Source of the DNA: an uncultured SAR86 cluster bacterium
GTDB taxonomy: Bacteria; Pseudomonadota; Gammaproteobacteria; Magnimaribacterales; D2472
NCBI GenBank assembly: GCA_938075575.1
Contig: CALJHI010000079.1
Location: 1-11,159 of the forward strand
Direction: 5' to 3'
DNA: 11,159 nucleotides
Shown here: one piece after another, positions 1-7,458 of the stretch
Numbering within the stretch: the first letter of the stretch is position 1
Layout: each line of letters starts with the position of its first letter
Notes under the pieces: generated by a model
Seen by the model: only the letters and a program-made list of their open reading frames with translations
Database searches by the model: none
Told to the model about the DNA's origin: nothing
Made by a program: the position numbers and the translations under genes

Positions 1-1086
1 CTAAATAATGCAACTGAGTATGGAGCAATCTTTGATATGTCTAACGATGAAGTTAGTCAAAAAGTTTCATTTAACTTCGTAGATGAAGATGCATCAATAT
101 TTGGAGAGGAGGCTTTCATGAACCCTACAAATAATAGAGAGCTAACGTTAGGTTATTTTATCAGCAAGGACTATGAACCCTTTCATGTTGATTTTGGTAT
201 TAGGTTAGATCAAATCGATAGAACGGGAAGTGTTTCTCATGAGGATGGTGATCTGGATAGATACACTATTGATGATAATACAACAAGCTTTGCTATAAAT
301 ATTGGTAGAGACTTAAATGATAATTTAGACATTACTTTGGGCTTTGCAAGTGTTGAGAGGCTGCCATCAGTTATTGAATTATTTATGAACGGGCCCCACA
401 TGGCTACTGGTCGTTATGAAGTTGGTGACCCAACTATGAATAGTGAAACATCTAATAATCTTGATATTAGTTTTAACTATCAAAGTGGAGATTACTATGC
501 TTATGCGAGTTTTTTTATTAATGATGTAGATAACTACATAGCTCTAATGGATGAAGAGGATCATGGTGATGAAGATCATGGTGATGATGATCATGGTGAT
601 GATGATGAGCATGATCATGGAAATTTAATTCATGCGAATTATGTACAAGAAGATGCTGAGTTTGATGGTTATGAAATAGAAATTGGAAGAACTATTGAAT
701 TAGGTGCAGGTGAGCTTACTCTTTCTTATGGAAGAGATGTTATTAATGCACAATTTGCTGATGGGCATAATGTGCCTAGAATTAATCCAGCAAGAAATAT
801 CTATTCTTTGTCATATAAGCAAGATAATTTACTCTTCAAGTTGAATTTAAAAGATGTCGAAAAACAAAATGATTTTGGCGAAGGCGAGTCTGCAACAAGT
901 GGATATCAAATGCTAGATACTAGACTTACTAAGACAATTGATCTGAGCGCTGGTTCTGTTCTTAGGCTGTCTTTATTTGGTAACAACATGCTTAATGAGG
1001 TTGCAAGAAACCATTCTTCCTTTGTTAAGAACGAGGTTCCATTGCCTGGAAAGAATTATGGAATGAAATTTAATTTAACTTTCTAA
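1..1086 (+). CDS. ZnuD-like TonB-dependent outer-membrane receptor, C-terminal part (5' end outside window)
   Basis: This is the beta-barrel part of a TonB-dependent receptor. The reading frame is open from base 1, so the ATG at 37 is internal and the signal peptide, TonB box and plug lie upstream of the window. Features matching the ZnuD-type (zinc-uptake) receptor subfamily are an ELF-NGPH-ATGRYEVGDP-like stretch (about 370-433), a NYIALM strand followed by a His/Asp-rich loop (about 553-621), a YVQEDAEFDGYE strand, and a C-terminal NHSSFVKNEVPLPGKN block. The last residue is Phe, as usual for outer-membrane barrels handled by the BAM machinery. In the family these receptors import metal or metal chelates into the periplasm using TonB energy. 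The His-rich loop fits metal capture at the cell surface. The MerC-domain gene follows 75 bp after the stop, probably in the same transcript. Zinc as substrate is inferred; copper or another metal is possible. Confidence 0.9.
   Translation, partial: LNNATEYGAIFDMSNDEVSQKVSFNFVDEDASIFGEEAFMNPTNNRELTLGYFISKDYEPFHVDFGIRLDQIDRTGSVSHEDGDLDRYTIDDNTTSFAINIGRDLNDNLDITLGFASVERLPSVIELFMNGPHMATGRYEVGDPTMNSETSNNLDISFNYQSGDYYAYASFFINDVDNYIALMDEEDHGDEDHGDDDHGDDDEHDHGNLIHANYVQEDAEFDGYEIEIGRTIELGAGELTLSYGRDVINAQFADGHNVPRINPARNIYSLSYKQDNLLFKLNLKDVEKQNDFGEGESATSGYQMLDTRLTKTIDLSAGSVLRLSLFGNNMLNEVARNHSSFVKNEVPLPGKNYGMKFNLTF
556..618 (+). repeat. In-frame 15-bp tandem repeat encoding a His/Asp-rich metal-binding loop
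   Basis: Three near-identical 15-bp units (556-570, 571-585, 586-600) encode EDHGD, EDHGD and DDHGD. A degenerate extension at 601-618 encodes DDEHDH. The units differ only in the first codon (GAG, GAA, GAT). Because the unit is a multiple of three, copy number can change without breaking the frame. The histidines and acidic residues are typical metal ligands and lie in what should be an extracellular loop of the receptor. Confidence 0.9.
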
Positions 1087-1112
1087 TTAAATACTTTATC
1101 TGTATGATTATT

Positions 1113-1143
1113 CTCCAAACTTGCTAATTAAGTGGGTTTGGGG
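1113..1143 (+). other. Inverted repeat upstream of the MerC-domain gene
   Basis: CTCCAAAC (1113-1120) can pair with GTTTGGGG (1136-1143), giving 8 pairs including one G-T, around a 15-base loop. It lies between the receptor stop and the MerC start. No run of T follows, so it is not a convincing intrinsic terminator. It could be an mRNA structure or a chance repeat. Confidence 0.35.
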
Positions 1144-1161
1144 ATACTTTTAGGCGCTACA

Positions 1162-1572
1162 ATGAAGACACAATTAATATCAGATAGATTCGCAATGACT
1201 CTTTCTATGGCTTGTCTTGTTCATTGTTTGTTTGCTCCTTCTTTAATCATTCTTTCTTACAGCTTTTTATCATTATCTTTTGAGAGCGAATTGATACATA
1301 CGTTAATTCTCTTGGTAACAGTTCCAATAAGTATATTAGCGCTGAGTTTGGGTTATAAAAATCATAAAAGTTTGAACTTTATTCTAATTGGCATACTTGG
1401 CATGGCAACTCTAATATATTCATTAGTGGCAGGCGAAAATATCCTAGGAGAGTCAGGAGAATTAATTTTAACTATGGTTGGATCTCTTATGGTTATTTAC
1501 TGTCACTATAGAAATTACCAAATGTGTCAGCAATCTAATTGTGATTGCCATGAAACTTCAGAAAACGCATAA
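1162..1572 (+). CDS. MerC-domain small inner-membrane protein, probable metal handling
   Basis: This is a 136-residue, mostly hydrophobic protein with about four membrane segments (roughly residues 12-35, 45-66, 70-89 and 98-114). The first segment carries the C-x-x-H-C motif (Cys18, His21, Cys22) followed by Pro26, the hallmark of MerC-domain proteins. A Cys/His-rich cytoplasmic-type tail (about residues 114-132) could bind metal. MerC itself is an inner-membrane mercury transporter, but chromosomal MerC-domain proteins occur without other mer genes, as here, and often accompany metal-uptake receptors. Its position directly after the ZnuD-like receptor suggests a shared metal role, perhaps zinc movement from the periplasm; that is inference. 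The frame can be extended to a GTG at 1132, but the ATG at 1162 is preferred: it has a weak AGG about 8 bp upstream and matches the short N-terminus of the family, and the GTG lies beside one arm of an inverted repeat. Confidence 0.8.
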   Translation: MKTQLISDRFAMTLSMACLVHCLFAPSLIILSYSFLSLSFESELIHTLILLVTVPISILALSLGYKNHKSLNFILIGILGMATLIYSLVAGENILGESGELILTMVGSLMVIYCHYRNYQMCQQSNCDCHETSENA

Positions 1573-1577
1573 TTTTC

Positions 1578-1583
1578 TATAAT
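1578..1583 (+). promoter_or_regulatory. Possible -10 element for the second TonB-dependent receptor
   Basis: An exact TATAAT hexamer lies just after the MerC stop and 52 bp before the ATG at 1636. The best -35 at a 17-bp spacing is ACTTCA (1555-1560), which is weak. In AT-rich DNA such hexamers arise by chance, so support is modest. Confidence 0.3.
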
Positions 1584-1635
1584 AGTATCCTGCTATCTAG
1601 CAATCCTGTAGAATCCATTTTTTATTAGAAATTAA

Positions 1636-4221
1636 ATGGCTAAACTTTACTTCATATCATTTTTTATACTTGTATCGACTATAGTTAGTGCAGAATCTGA
1701 GATTGAAGATTTAATTGTTACAGGCTCTTTTATCAAAAAAAATAGTCAAGGGCCATTGCCTCTAGAGTCAATAAATAATGATGAGTATAGGAAGTTAAAT
1801 ATATCTAATATTGCTGAAATAAATAAATATATCTCATCCTCATCCGGGTCTCACTTTCAATCAAATAATCTTGATGGATTTGATCAAGGAATGTCTTCAA
1901 TTAACTTGAGAGGGTTGGGGAATTCATCAACTCTAACCCTAATTAATTCAAAGAGGCATACTTTTGCTGGCACCCCTTCGTCAAGTGGTGATAGCTATAT
2001 TGATCTTAATATTGTTCCCGAAATTGCTCTTAGGCAAATAGATATTTTGAAAGAAGGAGCAACTTCATTATATGGATCAGATGCTGTTGCAGGTGTTGTG
2101 AATATTAAGACCGTAAATAACTTTAAAGGCATCAAATTGCAGGCTGGTCACAAGCAAACAACAAACTTTAACCAAAGTGACAGTTCTTTTGGTTTGCTTA
2201 TAGGATCTTCATATAGAAAGATCGACTATACATTTGGACTAAGTTTTCTTGATAGAAAACCCTTATTATCATCTGAGATAGAAGGAATTGCTGAACTGGC
2301 TATAAGCGGTTTAGGAAGATCCTTTCGGCTATCAGAAGCTGATGTTGTTAGCTCGGGTATATGGGCTGGCAATTATTTAGAAGGTCAGAAAATTCCAGAC
2401 CCAAATTGTGAAACCAATGGAGGTATATTAGTAAACGCGCAAACATGCGGCTTTAATTATGGGAATAGATTCAACATAGTCAATGACGAGGATCACAAAA
2501 AAGCTTATATAAACTTAACTTATGATTTAAATTCCTTTCAATCTGAAACAACTTTTATTTTTGCAAATGTAAAAGTAAATGACAATCCTCAGTCACCTTC
2601 ATACCCTGCCTTGCCTTTTTTATCTAGAAAAATACAACCAGGTGAAGGGGGCAGCCCGTTTAATGTACCTGTAACATGGTATGGCAGGCCTTTGGGGCCA
2701 GAGTTCTCGTCACCCTATTCACCTAAAAATATCAAACAATATAACTTTAATGAAGTGCTTAGCAAAGAAATTAGGAAAGGATTAAATTTAGAAATATCAT
2801 TAACTCTTAGCAGACACTCAAACGATCATTTTAGGCCGGATATTGTTGATTCTAAATTTTTAGAAGCATTGGATGGGGTTTTTATAAGCAATAATCAGCA
2901 AGAAAAACTATATTGGGATATTTTTATCCCAGAGAATAATTCATCTGCATTAATTGAGTATATAACTGGTGCTGAGATCTCAAGAAAGGAAGCTTCGCTT
3001 CAGAGCATCGAGGCAATTTTTAGAACAAATATTTCAGGTTTCAATTTAGCTTATGGGCTCCAAATTAACAAAGAAAATCTTGAAATAAAATATGATGAAG
3101 TAAGTGAGGCTGTGTTTGATTCGGATGGAAAAATTATTAAAACTGCTGATTTATTTTTTCTCGGTGGAGGTATTAATGTATCTAAAAGTAGGAAAAAATA
3201 TGCAGGATTTTTTGAGCTTGATCATAACGCAGAAAAATTTAATACCAGACTATCTGGTAGATTTGAGAAATTTAATACCGCATCGTCTTTTGATCCTAAA
3301 ATTTCTTCAAAATATATGATTACTGAAAACCTTTTTTTGAGATTGTCTAAAGGCTCATCTTTTGTAATGCCATCGATGGCGCAAATGTTCTCAAGTGAAA
3401 TTAATTTAGGAAGCATTAGAGATTTTGATGACACGTCTCCATTCATTAGACAGGCTAAAATAGGTAACCCTAATTTAAAATCATCTACATCAATGAATAC
3501 AAATCTTGGGTTGGTGCATAAAAATGATAAACATGTGATTTCATTAGATTATTGGGACATTAATTTTAAAAATAGGATTGTTAGCGAAAGTGTTCAAGCC
3601 CTTCTTAACTCTAATCCATACGGCAAAAGTATAACTAGAAATGAAAATAATGACTTAATTGGAGTAACTGCTACATATTTTAATGAAGAAGATACAAGGA
3701 TATCTGGCTTTGATTTAAGCTATGAATTGCTCGATATAGATCTAAGAAGTTATATTTCTATATCAGCTAAGGTGAATGCTACAAAATTAAATAAGTTTCT
3801 AACGCCTAGTAAGGAAGAAATAAATACTTTAATTAACCGAGTTGGACGTTTTAATTATGATTCTCATACTTACTCCTTGCCAAAAAATAGAATCAATGCA
3901 TTTTTAAATCTAAAAATAGGTCAGTATGAATTGGGTATGAATGCTAGATATATAGATAGCTATAAAAATGAAAGAGCAATATCAGACTTAGGCAAAAATT
4001 ATGGATATAGCAATAAGATAGCATCATTTCTTGTTTTTGATTTCTCTGTAAGTAGCCATTTAGAACTTCAAACTGGTAAAGTCGATTTCAAATTATCAAT
4101 AGTTAATATGTTTAATAAATCAGCCCCAAAAGTATATGACGCTCCAGATTTCAGCTTTGACTCCAGAACACATGACCCTAGAGGAAGATTAATTGGTTTA
4201 GATTTTGAATATAGGCTTTAG
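1636..4221 (+). CDS. TonB-dependent outer-membrane receptor, complete, substrate unknown
   Basis: This complete 861-residue receptor starts with a hydrophobic signal peptide (residues 1 to about 19, cleavage probably after VSA). A TonB-box-like EDLIVTGS follows at about residues 23-30. The plug domain (about 35-160) contains INLRGLGNSSTLTLIN, an RQIDILKEGATSLYGSDAVAGVVNI block and the VNIKT end typical of the family. The rest is beta-barrel, ending with a VNMFNKSAPKVYD strand and a DPRGRLIGLDFEYRL terminus; the final residue is Leu rather than Phe. Cys258 and Cys271 bracket a short loop and could form a disulfide at the surface. The plug resembles the large TonB-receptor group of marine and sphingomonad-type bacteria that import oligosaccharides, peptides or other large substrates, but no substrate can be read from the sequence. 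It starts 63 bp after the MerC-domain gene and may have its own promoter. No clear Shine-Dalgarno sequence is visible. Confidence 0.93.
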   Translation: MAKLYFISFFILVSTIVSAESEIEDLIVTGSFIKKNSQGPLPLESINNDEYRKLNISNIAEINKYISSSSGSHFQSNNLDGFDQGMSSINLRGLGNSSTLTLINSKRHTFAGTPSSSGDSYIDLNIVPEIALRQIDILKEGATSLYGSDAVAGVVNIKTVNNFKGIKLQAGHKQTTNFNQSDSSFGLLIGSSYRKIDYTFGLSFLDRKPLLSSEIEGIAELAISGLGRSFRLSEADVVSSGIWAGNYLEGQKIPDPNCETNGGILVNAQTCGFNYGNRFNIVNDEDHKKAYINLTYDLNSFQSETTFIFANVKVNDNPQSPSYPALPFLSRKIQPGEGGSPFNVPVTWYGRPLGPEFSSPYSPKNIKQYNFNEVLSKEIRKGLNLEISLTLSRHSNDHFRPDIVDSKFLEALDGVFISNNQQEKLYWDIFIPENNSSALIEYITGAEISRKEASLQSIEAIFRTNISGFNLAYGLQINKENLEIKYDEVSEAVFDSDGKIIKTADLFFLGGGINVSKSRKKYAGFFELDHNAEKFNTRLSGRFEKFNTASSFDPKISSKYMITENLFLRLSKGSSFVMPSMAQMFSSEINLGSIRDFDDTSPFIRQAKIGNPNLKSSTSMNTNLGLVHKNDKHVISLDYWDINFKNRIVSESVQALLNSNPYGKSITRNENNDLIGVTATYFNEEDTRISGFDLSYELLDIDLRSYISISAKVNATKLNKFLTPSKEEINTLINRVGRFNYDSHTYSLPKNRINAFLNLKIGQYELGMNARYIDSYKNERAISDLGKNYGYSNKIASFLVFDFSVSSHLELQTGKVDFKLSIVNMFNKSAPKVYDAPDFSFDSRTHDPRGRLIGLDFEYRL

Positions 4222-4284
4222 AAAAATATCAAACATAAAAAATTTATATAAACCTTTTGTCTCAATTTAAACTAAACTCATCTA

Positions 4285-5772
4285 ATGAATAATCTTGAAA
4301 TAGCAATTGAGCAAGTAATTGAAGAAAATAATATTTCACATCAGTGGAGTGATGCTGTAACCAATGAGCTAAAAGATATTAGGTTAGATTTCTTTGACAA
4401 AAGAAAAGATTTAACCAAGGTTCCGCTGGTAACAATAGATGGAGCTGATGCAAAAGATTTTGATGATGCAATTCATTGCACGGAGACTAATTCGTCATAT
4501 ATTCTCTCTGTAGCAATTGCTGATGTTGCTGCGTTAGTTTGCCCTGGAACCGCATTAGATGAGGAGGCTATAAAAAGAGGCACTTCTATATATTTCCCAT
4601 CGAAAGTAATACCAATGCTTCCTGAAAAAATATCTAATGATCTTTGCTCTCTTGTTCCTTTTAAAGATAGAAATGCTGTTGTATGTGAAATGGTTTTTTC
4701 ATTTGAAGGGAATTTAAATAGCTACAACTTTTTTGAGGCAAAAATTAAGTCTCATAAAAGAATGACCTATAAAGAAGTGGATGGAGTTTTAAAGAATAAT
4801 TCAGGTCTTGAAAAAAATATAAATTTTTCATTGGTTGCTCTTTCAAAGCTTACGAGGATTCTTCTGAATAAAAGACAAGAAAGGCAGGCTCTGGAAATTG
4901 AAGCTCAAGAGCCATTTTTAAAAACCAATGAATTTGGCGATGTGGAGGAAATCGTTTTGCCTAAGAGAATGTTTTCTCATCAAATGGTTGAAGAGTCTAT
5001 GCTTGCTGCAAACGTTTGTGCTGCAAACTTTATGCATAAGCATTATGAATCTGGAATTTATAGAATTCATGAGGAGCCTGATGAAACGAAGCTTGATGCT
5101 TTGAAGAACTTTTTTTCTTTAAAAGGATTTAAAGGCTCATTTAAGAAAGATGCTTTGGGGCTTTTGAGTCAATGTCTAGAATATACAAAAGTGCAAAATA
5201 TCAATAAATCATTGCAGACTGTTGTTTTGCAAAGCCTTAAAAGAGCTGAATACTCAACGAAAGAGAAAGGCCATTTTGGTCTTCAGATTGATAGATACTC
5301 TCACTTCACCTCTCCAATAAGACGATATCCAGACCTAATTACACATAGGCTCATTAAAAATGCTCTTAACAAAAATAAGGTGTCATTTGATAAAGAGTAT
5401 ATGGAAGAAATATGCAGTGATTTATCTGATCTTGAAAGGATTGCAGAAAAATCATCAAGACAGGTTACACAACAGATGATTTGTTACTATTTAAAAAATT
5501 ATGTTGGTAAAGAATTTAACACTATTGTTACAGGAGTAACAGATTTTGGACTATTTGCTGAAATAGAAGGTTTTTATGTATCTGGCTTGATACATGTCTC
5601 AGATCTTCCGGGAGATCGATATTTTTATGATAGAGATTCAAATATCTTAAAGGGCAAAAGAACTGGTAGAAGTTTTAAGTTAGGTCAAAAGATATTAGTT
5701 ACAATAGCTAATACAAGCCCAGAGGAAAGAAAAATTACATTAATTCCAAAAAATACTAAAAAAAGTAGATGA
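4285..5772 (+). CDS. rnr: RNase R-type 3'-5' exoribonuclease with only RNB and S1 domains
   Basis: This enzyme hydrolyses RNA processively from the 3' end and in bacteria takes part in decay of structured RNA and rRNA quality control. The RNB domain (about residues 41-363) holds the metal-binding aspartates in IDGADAKDFDD (Asp52, Asp58, Asp60, Asp61), the substrate-stacking tyrosine in GTSIYFPS (Tyr103), and HFTSPIRRYPD (340-350) with the catalytic arginine region. A C-terminal S1 domain spans about 408-487 and a short basic tail follows. Sequence is closer to RNase R than RNase II. At 495 residues it is far shorter than RNase R of E. coli (about 800). The N-terminal helix-turn-helix and both cold-shock domains are absent, and so is most of the lysine-rich tail. 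The start is secure: an in-frame TAA lies at 4273-4275, and the 63-bp gap to the upstream receptor gene cannot encode the missing part. It overlaps rlmB by 4 bp (ATGA), the same gene pair as in E. coli. Confidence 0.93.
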   Translation: MNNLEIAIEQVIEENNISHQWSDAVTNELKDIRLDFFDKRKDLTKVPLVTIDGADAKDFDDAIHCTETNSSYILSVAIADVAALVCPGTALDEEAIKRGTSIYFPSKVIPMLPEKISNDLCSLVPFKDRNAVVCEMVFSFEGNLNSYNFFEAKIKSHKRMTYKEVDGVLKNNSGLEKNINFSLVALSKLTRILLNKRQERQALEIEAQEPFLKTNEFGDVEEIVLPKRMFSHQMVEESMLAANVCAANFMHKHYESGIYRIHEEPDETKLDALKNFFSLKGFKGSFKKDALGLLSQCLEYTKVQNINKSLQTVVLQSLKRAEYSTKEKGHFGLQIDRYSHFTSPIRRYPDLITHRLIKNALNKNKVSFDKEYMEEICSDLSDLERIAEKSSRQVTQQMICYYLKNYVGKEFNTIVTGVTDFGLFAEIEGFYVSGLIHVSDLPGDRYFYDRDSNILKGKRTGRSFKLGQKILVTIANTSPEERKITLIPKNTKKSR

Positions 5773-6485
5773 GTATTAAAGAAAATAATATAAGAATAGG
5801 CTTCCATAGCATCGAAAGTATTGTCAAAAAAAATCCTGAATCAATAAAAAGGGTTTTGATGCCTGGGCAGAGAAATGATGCAAGAGTAAGCAAGTTAAAA
5901 GATCTGCTTGATGAAGTTGGAATATCTTATGAGAATTCAAATAAGTTAAAACAAGAACCGGAGGCATACCTAAAAGACCAGCCTGAGCAAAACTTTAAAG
6001 ACTTAAAAGCCTTTATAGATACTTTTAATGGAAATATATTAATTTTAATACTTGATAATGTTATTGATCCGAGAAATCTTGGAGCATGCATTAGGTCAGC
6101 TGCCGTTACTGGAGTAGATGCTGTTGTAATAAATAAACATCATTGCGCGCCTTCTAACGCAATTGCTCATAAAGTTGCTGCTGGAGGTTTTGAGTTCACT
6201 GAAATTTTTCATGTGACAAATTTGATTAACTGTTTCAAATTTCTTAATAAATCTGGAATTAATATTAGCGGACTAAGTGAGCATGCCTCTGATAGCTATT
6301 CAGATTGTAATTTTAAACAATCTTCTGCATTAGTAATGGGTTCTGAAGAAAATGGGGTTAGAAAAAAAACACTTGAAAATTGTGATCAAATAATTAATCT
6401 TTCTGCTAATGAAAACTTTAAAAGCTTTAATGTTTCAGTCGCTACTGGGATAATACTTTCTGAAGCGGCAAGACAAAGAAAGTAA
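5769..6485 (+). CDS. rlmB: 23S rRNA (guanosine-2'-O-)-methyltransferase RlmB (SpoU/TrmH family)
   Basis: RlmB uses S-adenosylmethionine to methylate the 2'-OH of a guanosine in domain V of 23S rRNA (G2251 in E. coli). The 238-residue protein has an N-terminal substrate-binding part (about 1-75) and a SPOUT trefoil-knot domain (about 88-236). Motif 1 is LDNVIDPRNLGACIRSA (95-111, catalytic-type Arg109), motif 2 is LVMGSEENGVR (188-198) and motif 3 ends in SFNVSVATGIILSEA (219-233). APSNAIAHKVAAGGFE (127-142) matches the RlmB interior. Two differences from E. coli RlmB are visible. The HQGI strand before the SPOUT domain seems missing or replaced (about 70-78), and motif 3 reads INLSANENFKSFN instead of the usual IPMxGxxxSLN. 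It overlaps the exoribonuclease stop by 4 bp, so the two are probably translationally coupled. Another TrmH-family 2'-O-methyltransferase is the alternative, but the neighbour and the alignment favour RlmB. Confidence 0.87.
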   Translation: MSIKENNIRIGFHSIESIVKKNPESIKRVLMPGQRNDARVSKLKDLLDEVGISYENSNKLKQEPEAYLKDQPEQNFKDLKAFIDTFNGNILILILDNVIDPRNLGACIRSAAVTGVDAVVINKHHCAPSNAIAHKVAAGGFEFTEIFHVTNLINCFKFLNKSGINISGLSEHASDSYSDCNFKQSSALVMGSEENGVRKKTLENCDQIINLSANENFKSFNVSVATGIILSEAARQRK

Positions 6486-6494
6486 GCTATAACT

Positions 6495-6503
6495 TGATAT
6501 GAT
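6495..6503 (+). promoter_or_regulatory. Possible extended -10 promoter for lpxC-secA
   Basis: TGATATGAT reads as an extended -10 (TGn followed by TATGAT, 5 of 6 matches to TATAAT). It lies in the 42-bp gap between rlmB and lpxC. Transcription would start near 6510, leaving a leader of under 20 bases. No good -35 is present, which is acceptable for extended -10 promoters. The AT-rich context lowers confidence. Confidence 0.35.
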
Positions 6504-6527
6504 ATTATTTTATATTAGACTTCTAAC

Positions 6528-7442
6528 ATGCTAAATCAACGAACACTTCGAAACGCAATAAAAGCTAAAGGTATTGGCCTTCATACCGGTAAGGTTGTTA
6601 ACATGGAATTAATTCCATCAGGCCCTAATACAGGCATTCATTTTATAAGAACAGATATTAATGAAGCCATAAAAATACCAGCTAGAGTTGAAAATGTGGG
6701 TGATACAAGCTTATCTACTGCTTTAATCAAAGACAACATAAAAATATCAACCATAGAACACCTACTTTCTGCAATTGCTGGACTTGGAATCGATAACTGT
6801 ATTATAAAAGTTGATGGGCCTGAAGTCCCAATAATGGATGGAAGCTCAAGTCCTTTTGTATTCCTTATCCAATCTGCAGGCCTTCAAGAACAAGAATCTC
6901 TTAAAAAGTTTATTAAGGTTACCAAAGAGGTTACTGTAACCAGAGATGATGCTTTTGCAACTATAAAACCTTATGACGGATTCAAGGTTGCTTTTAAAGT
7001 TGAGTTTGATCACCCTGTTCATAAAAAATTACCATCTGAATCAATTATTGATTTCTCATCTACATCATTCGTTAAAGAGGTTTGTAGAGCAAGAACTTTT
7101 GGCTCTATGAATGATCTTGAATTACTGAAATCTAAAAACCTAGCTCTTGGTGCAAGCGTTTCAAATGCAATAGCATTTGGTGACGAAGATATACTAAATG
7201 AAGAAGGCCTTAGATTTGAAGACGAAATAGTCAAACATAAAATGTTAGATGCAATCGGAGACCTTTATTTGCTTGGTCATAATCTAATTGGTCAGTTTTC
7301 TGGTTTTAAATCTGGACATGCATTAAATAATGAACTGCTTAAGAAAATTATTGCTTCAGATGATACCTATGAAATAGTTGAGTTTGAAAATTCAGAAAAT
7401 GCCCCCATTTCTTATTCAAGGCCTCCTTTTGGAGATATTTGA
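6528..7442 (+). CDS. lpxC: UDP-3-O-acyl-N-acetylglucosamine deacetylase LpxC
   Basis: LpxC is the cytoplasmic zinc hydrolase that removes the N-acetyl group from UDP-3-O-acyl-GlcNAc, the committed step of lipid A synthesis. The protein has 304 residues (E. coli 305) and aligns throughout. Zinc ligands are His78 in [17 protein letters not shown] and His237 and Asp241 in [12 protein letters not shown]. The catalytic base Glu77 and the general acid-type His264 in KSGHALNN are present. [15 protein letters not shown] (186-200, including Thr190 and Phe191) and [11 protein letters not shown] (223-233) are also conserved. The start at [20 protein letters not shown] matches the E. coli N-terminus. No clear Shine-Dalgarno sequence precedes the ATG. 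secA follows after 16 bp, giving a probable lpxC-secA operon without the secM found in E. coli. Confidence 0.98.
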   Translation: MLNQRTLRNAIKAKGIGLHTGKVVNMELIPSGPNTGIHFIRTDINEAIKIPARVENVGDTSLSTALIKDNIKISTIEHLLSAIAGLGIDNCIIKVDGPEVPIMDGSSSPFVFLIQSAGLQEQESLKKFIKVTKEVTVTRDDAFATIKPYDGFKVAFKVEFDHPVHKKLPSESIIDFSSTSFVKEVCRARTFGSMNDLELLKSKNLALGASVSNAIAFGDEDILNEEGLRFEDEIVKHKMLDAIGDLYLLGHNLIGQFSGFKSGHALNNELLKKIIASDDTYEIVEFENSENAPISYSRPPFGDI

Positions 7443-7458
7443 TTATTAAATAAGGTTC

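Noticed and set aside
37..39. ATG at 37 as the start of the first receptor
   Set aside because: The frame is open to base 1 and the plug domain and signal peptide are missing, so the gene clearly begins outside the window.
1132..1161. GTG start at 1132 that would add 10 residues to the MerC-domain protein
   Set aside because: The added residues do not match the family N-terminus, no ribosome-binding site precedes it, and the ATG at 1162 has a weak AGG upstream.
3104..3446. Short open frames on both strands inside the second TonB-dependent receptor
   Set aside because: They overlap a well-supported gene, have no recognisable motif, and look like chance frames in AT-rich DNA.
4222..4284. Remnant of the missing RNase R N-terminal domains, or a terminator, between the receptor and the exoribonuclease
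   Set aside because: The 63-bp gap has an in-frame stop at 4273-4275, no cold-shock-like residues in any frame, and no stem followed by T.
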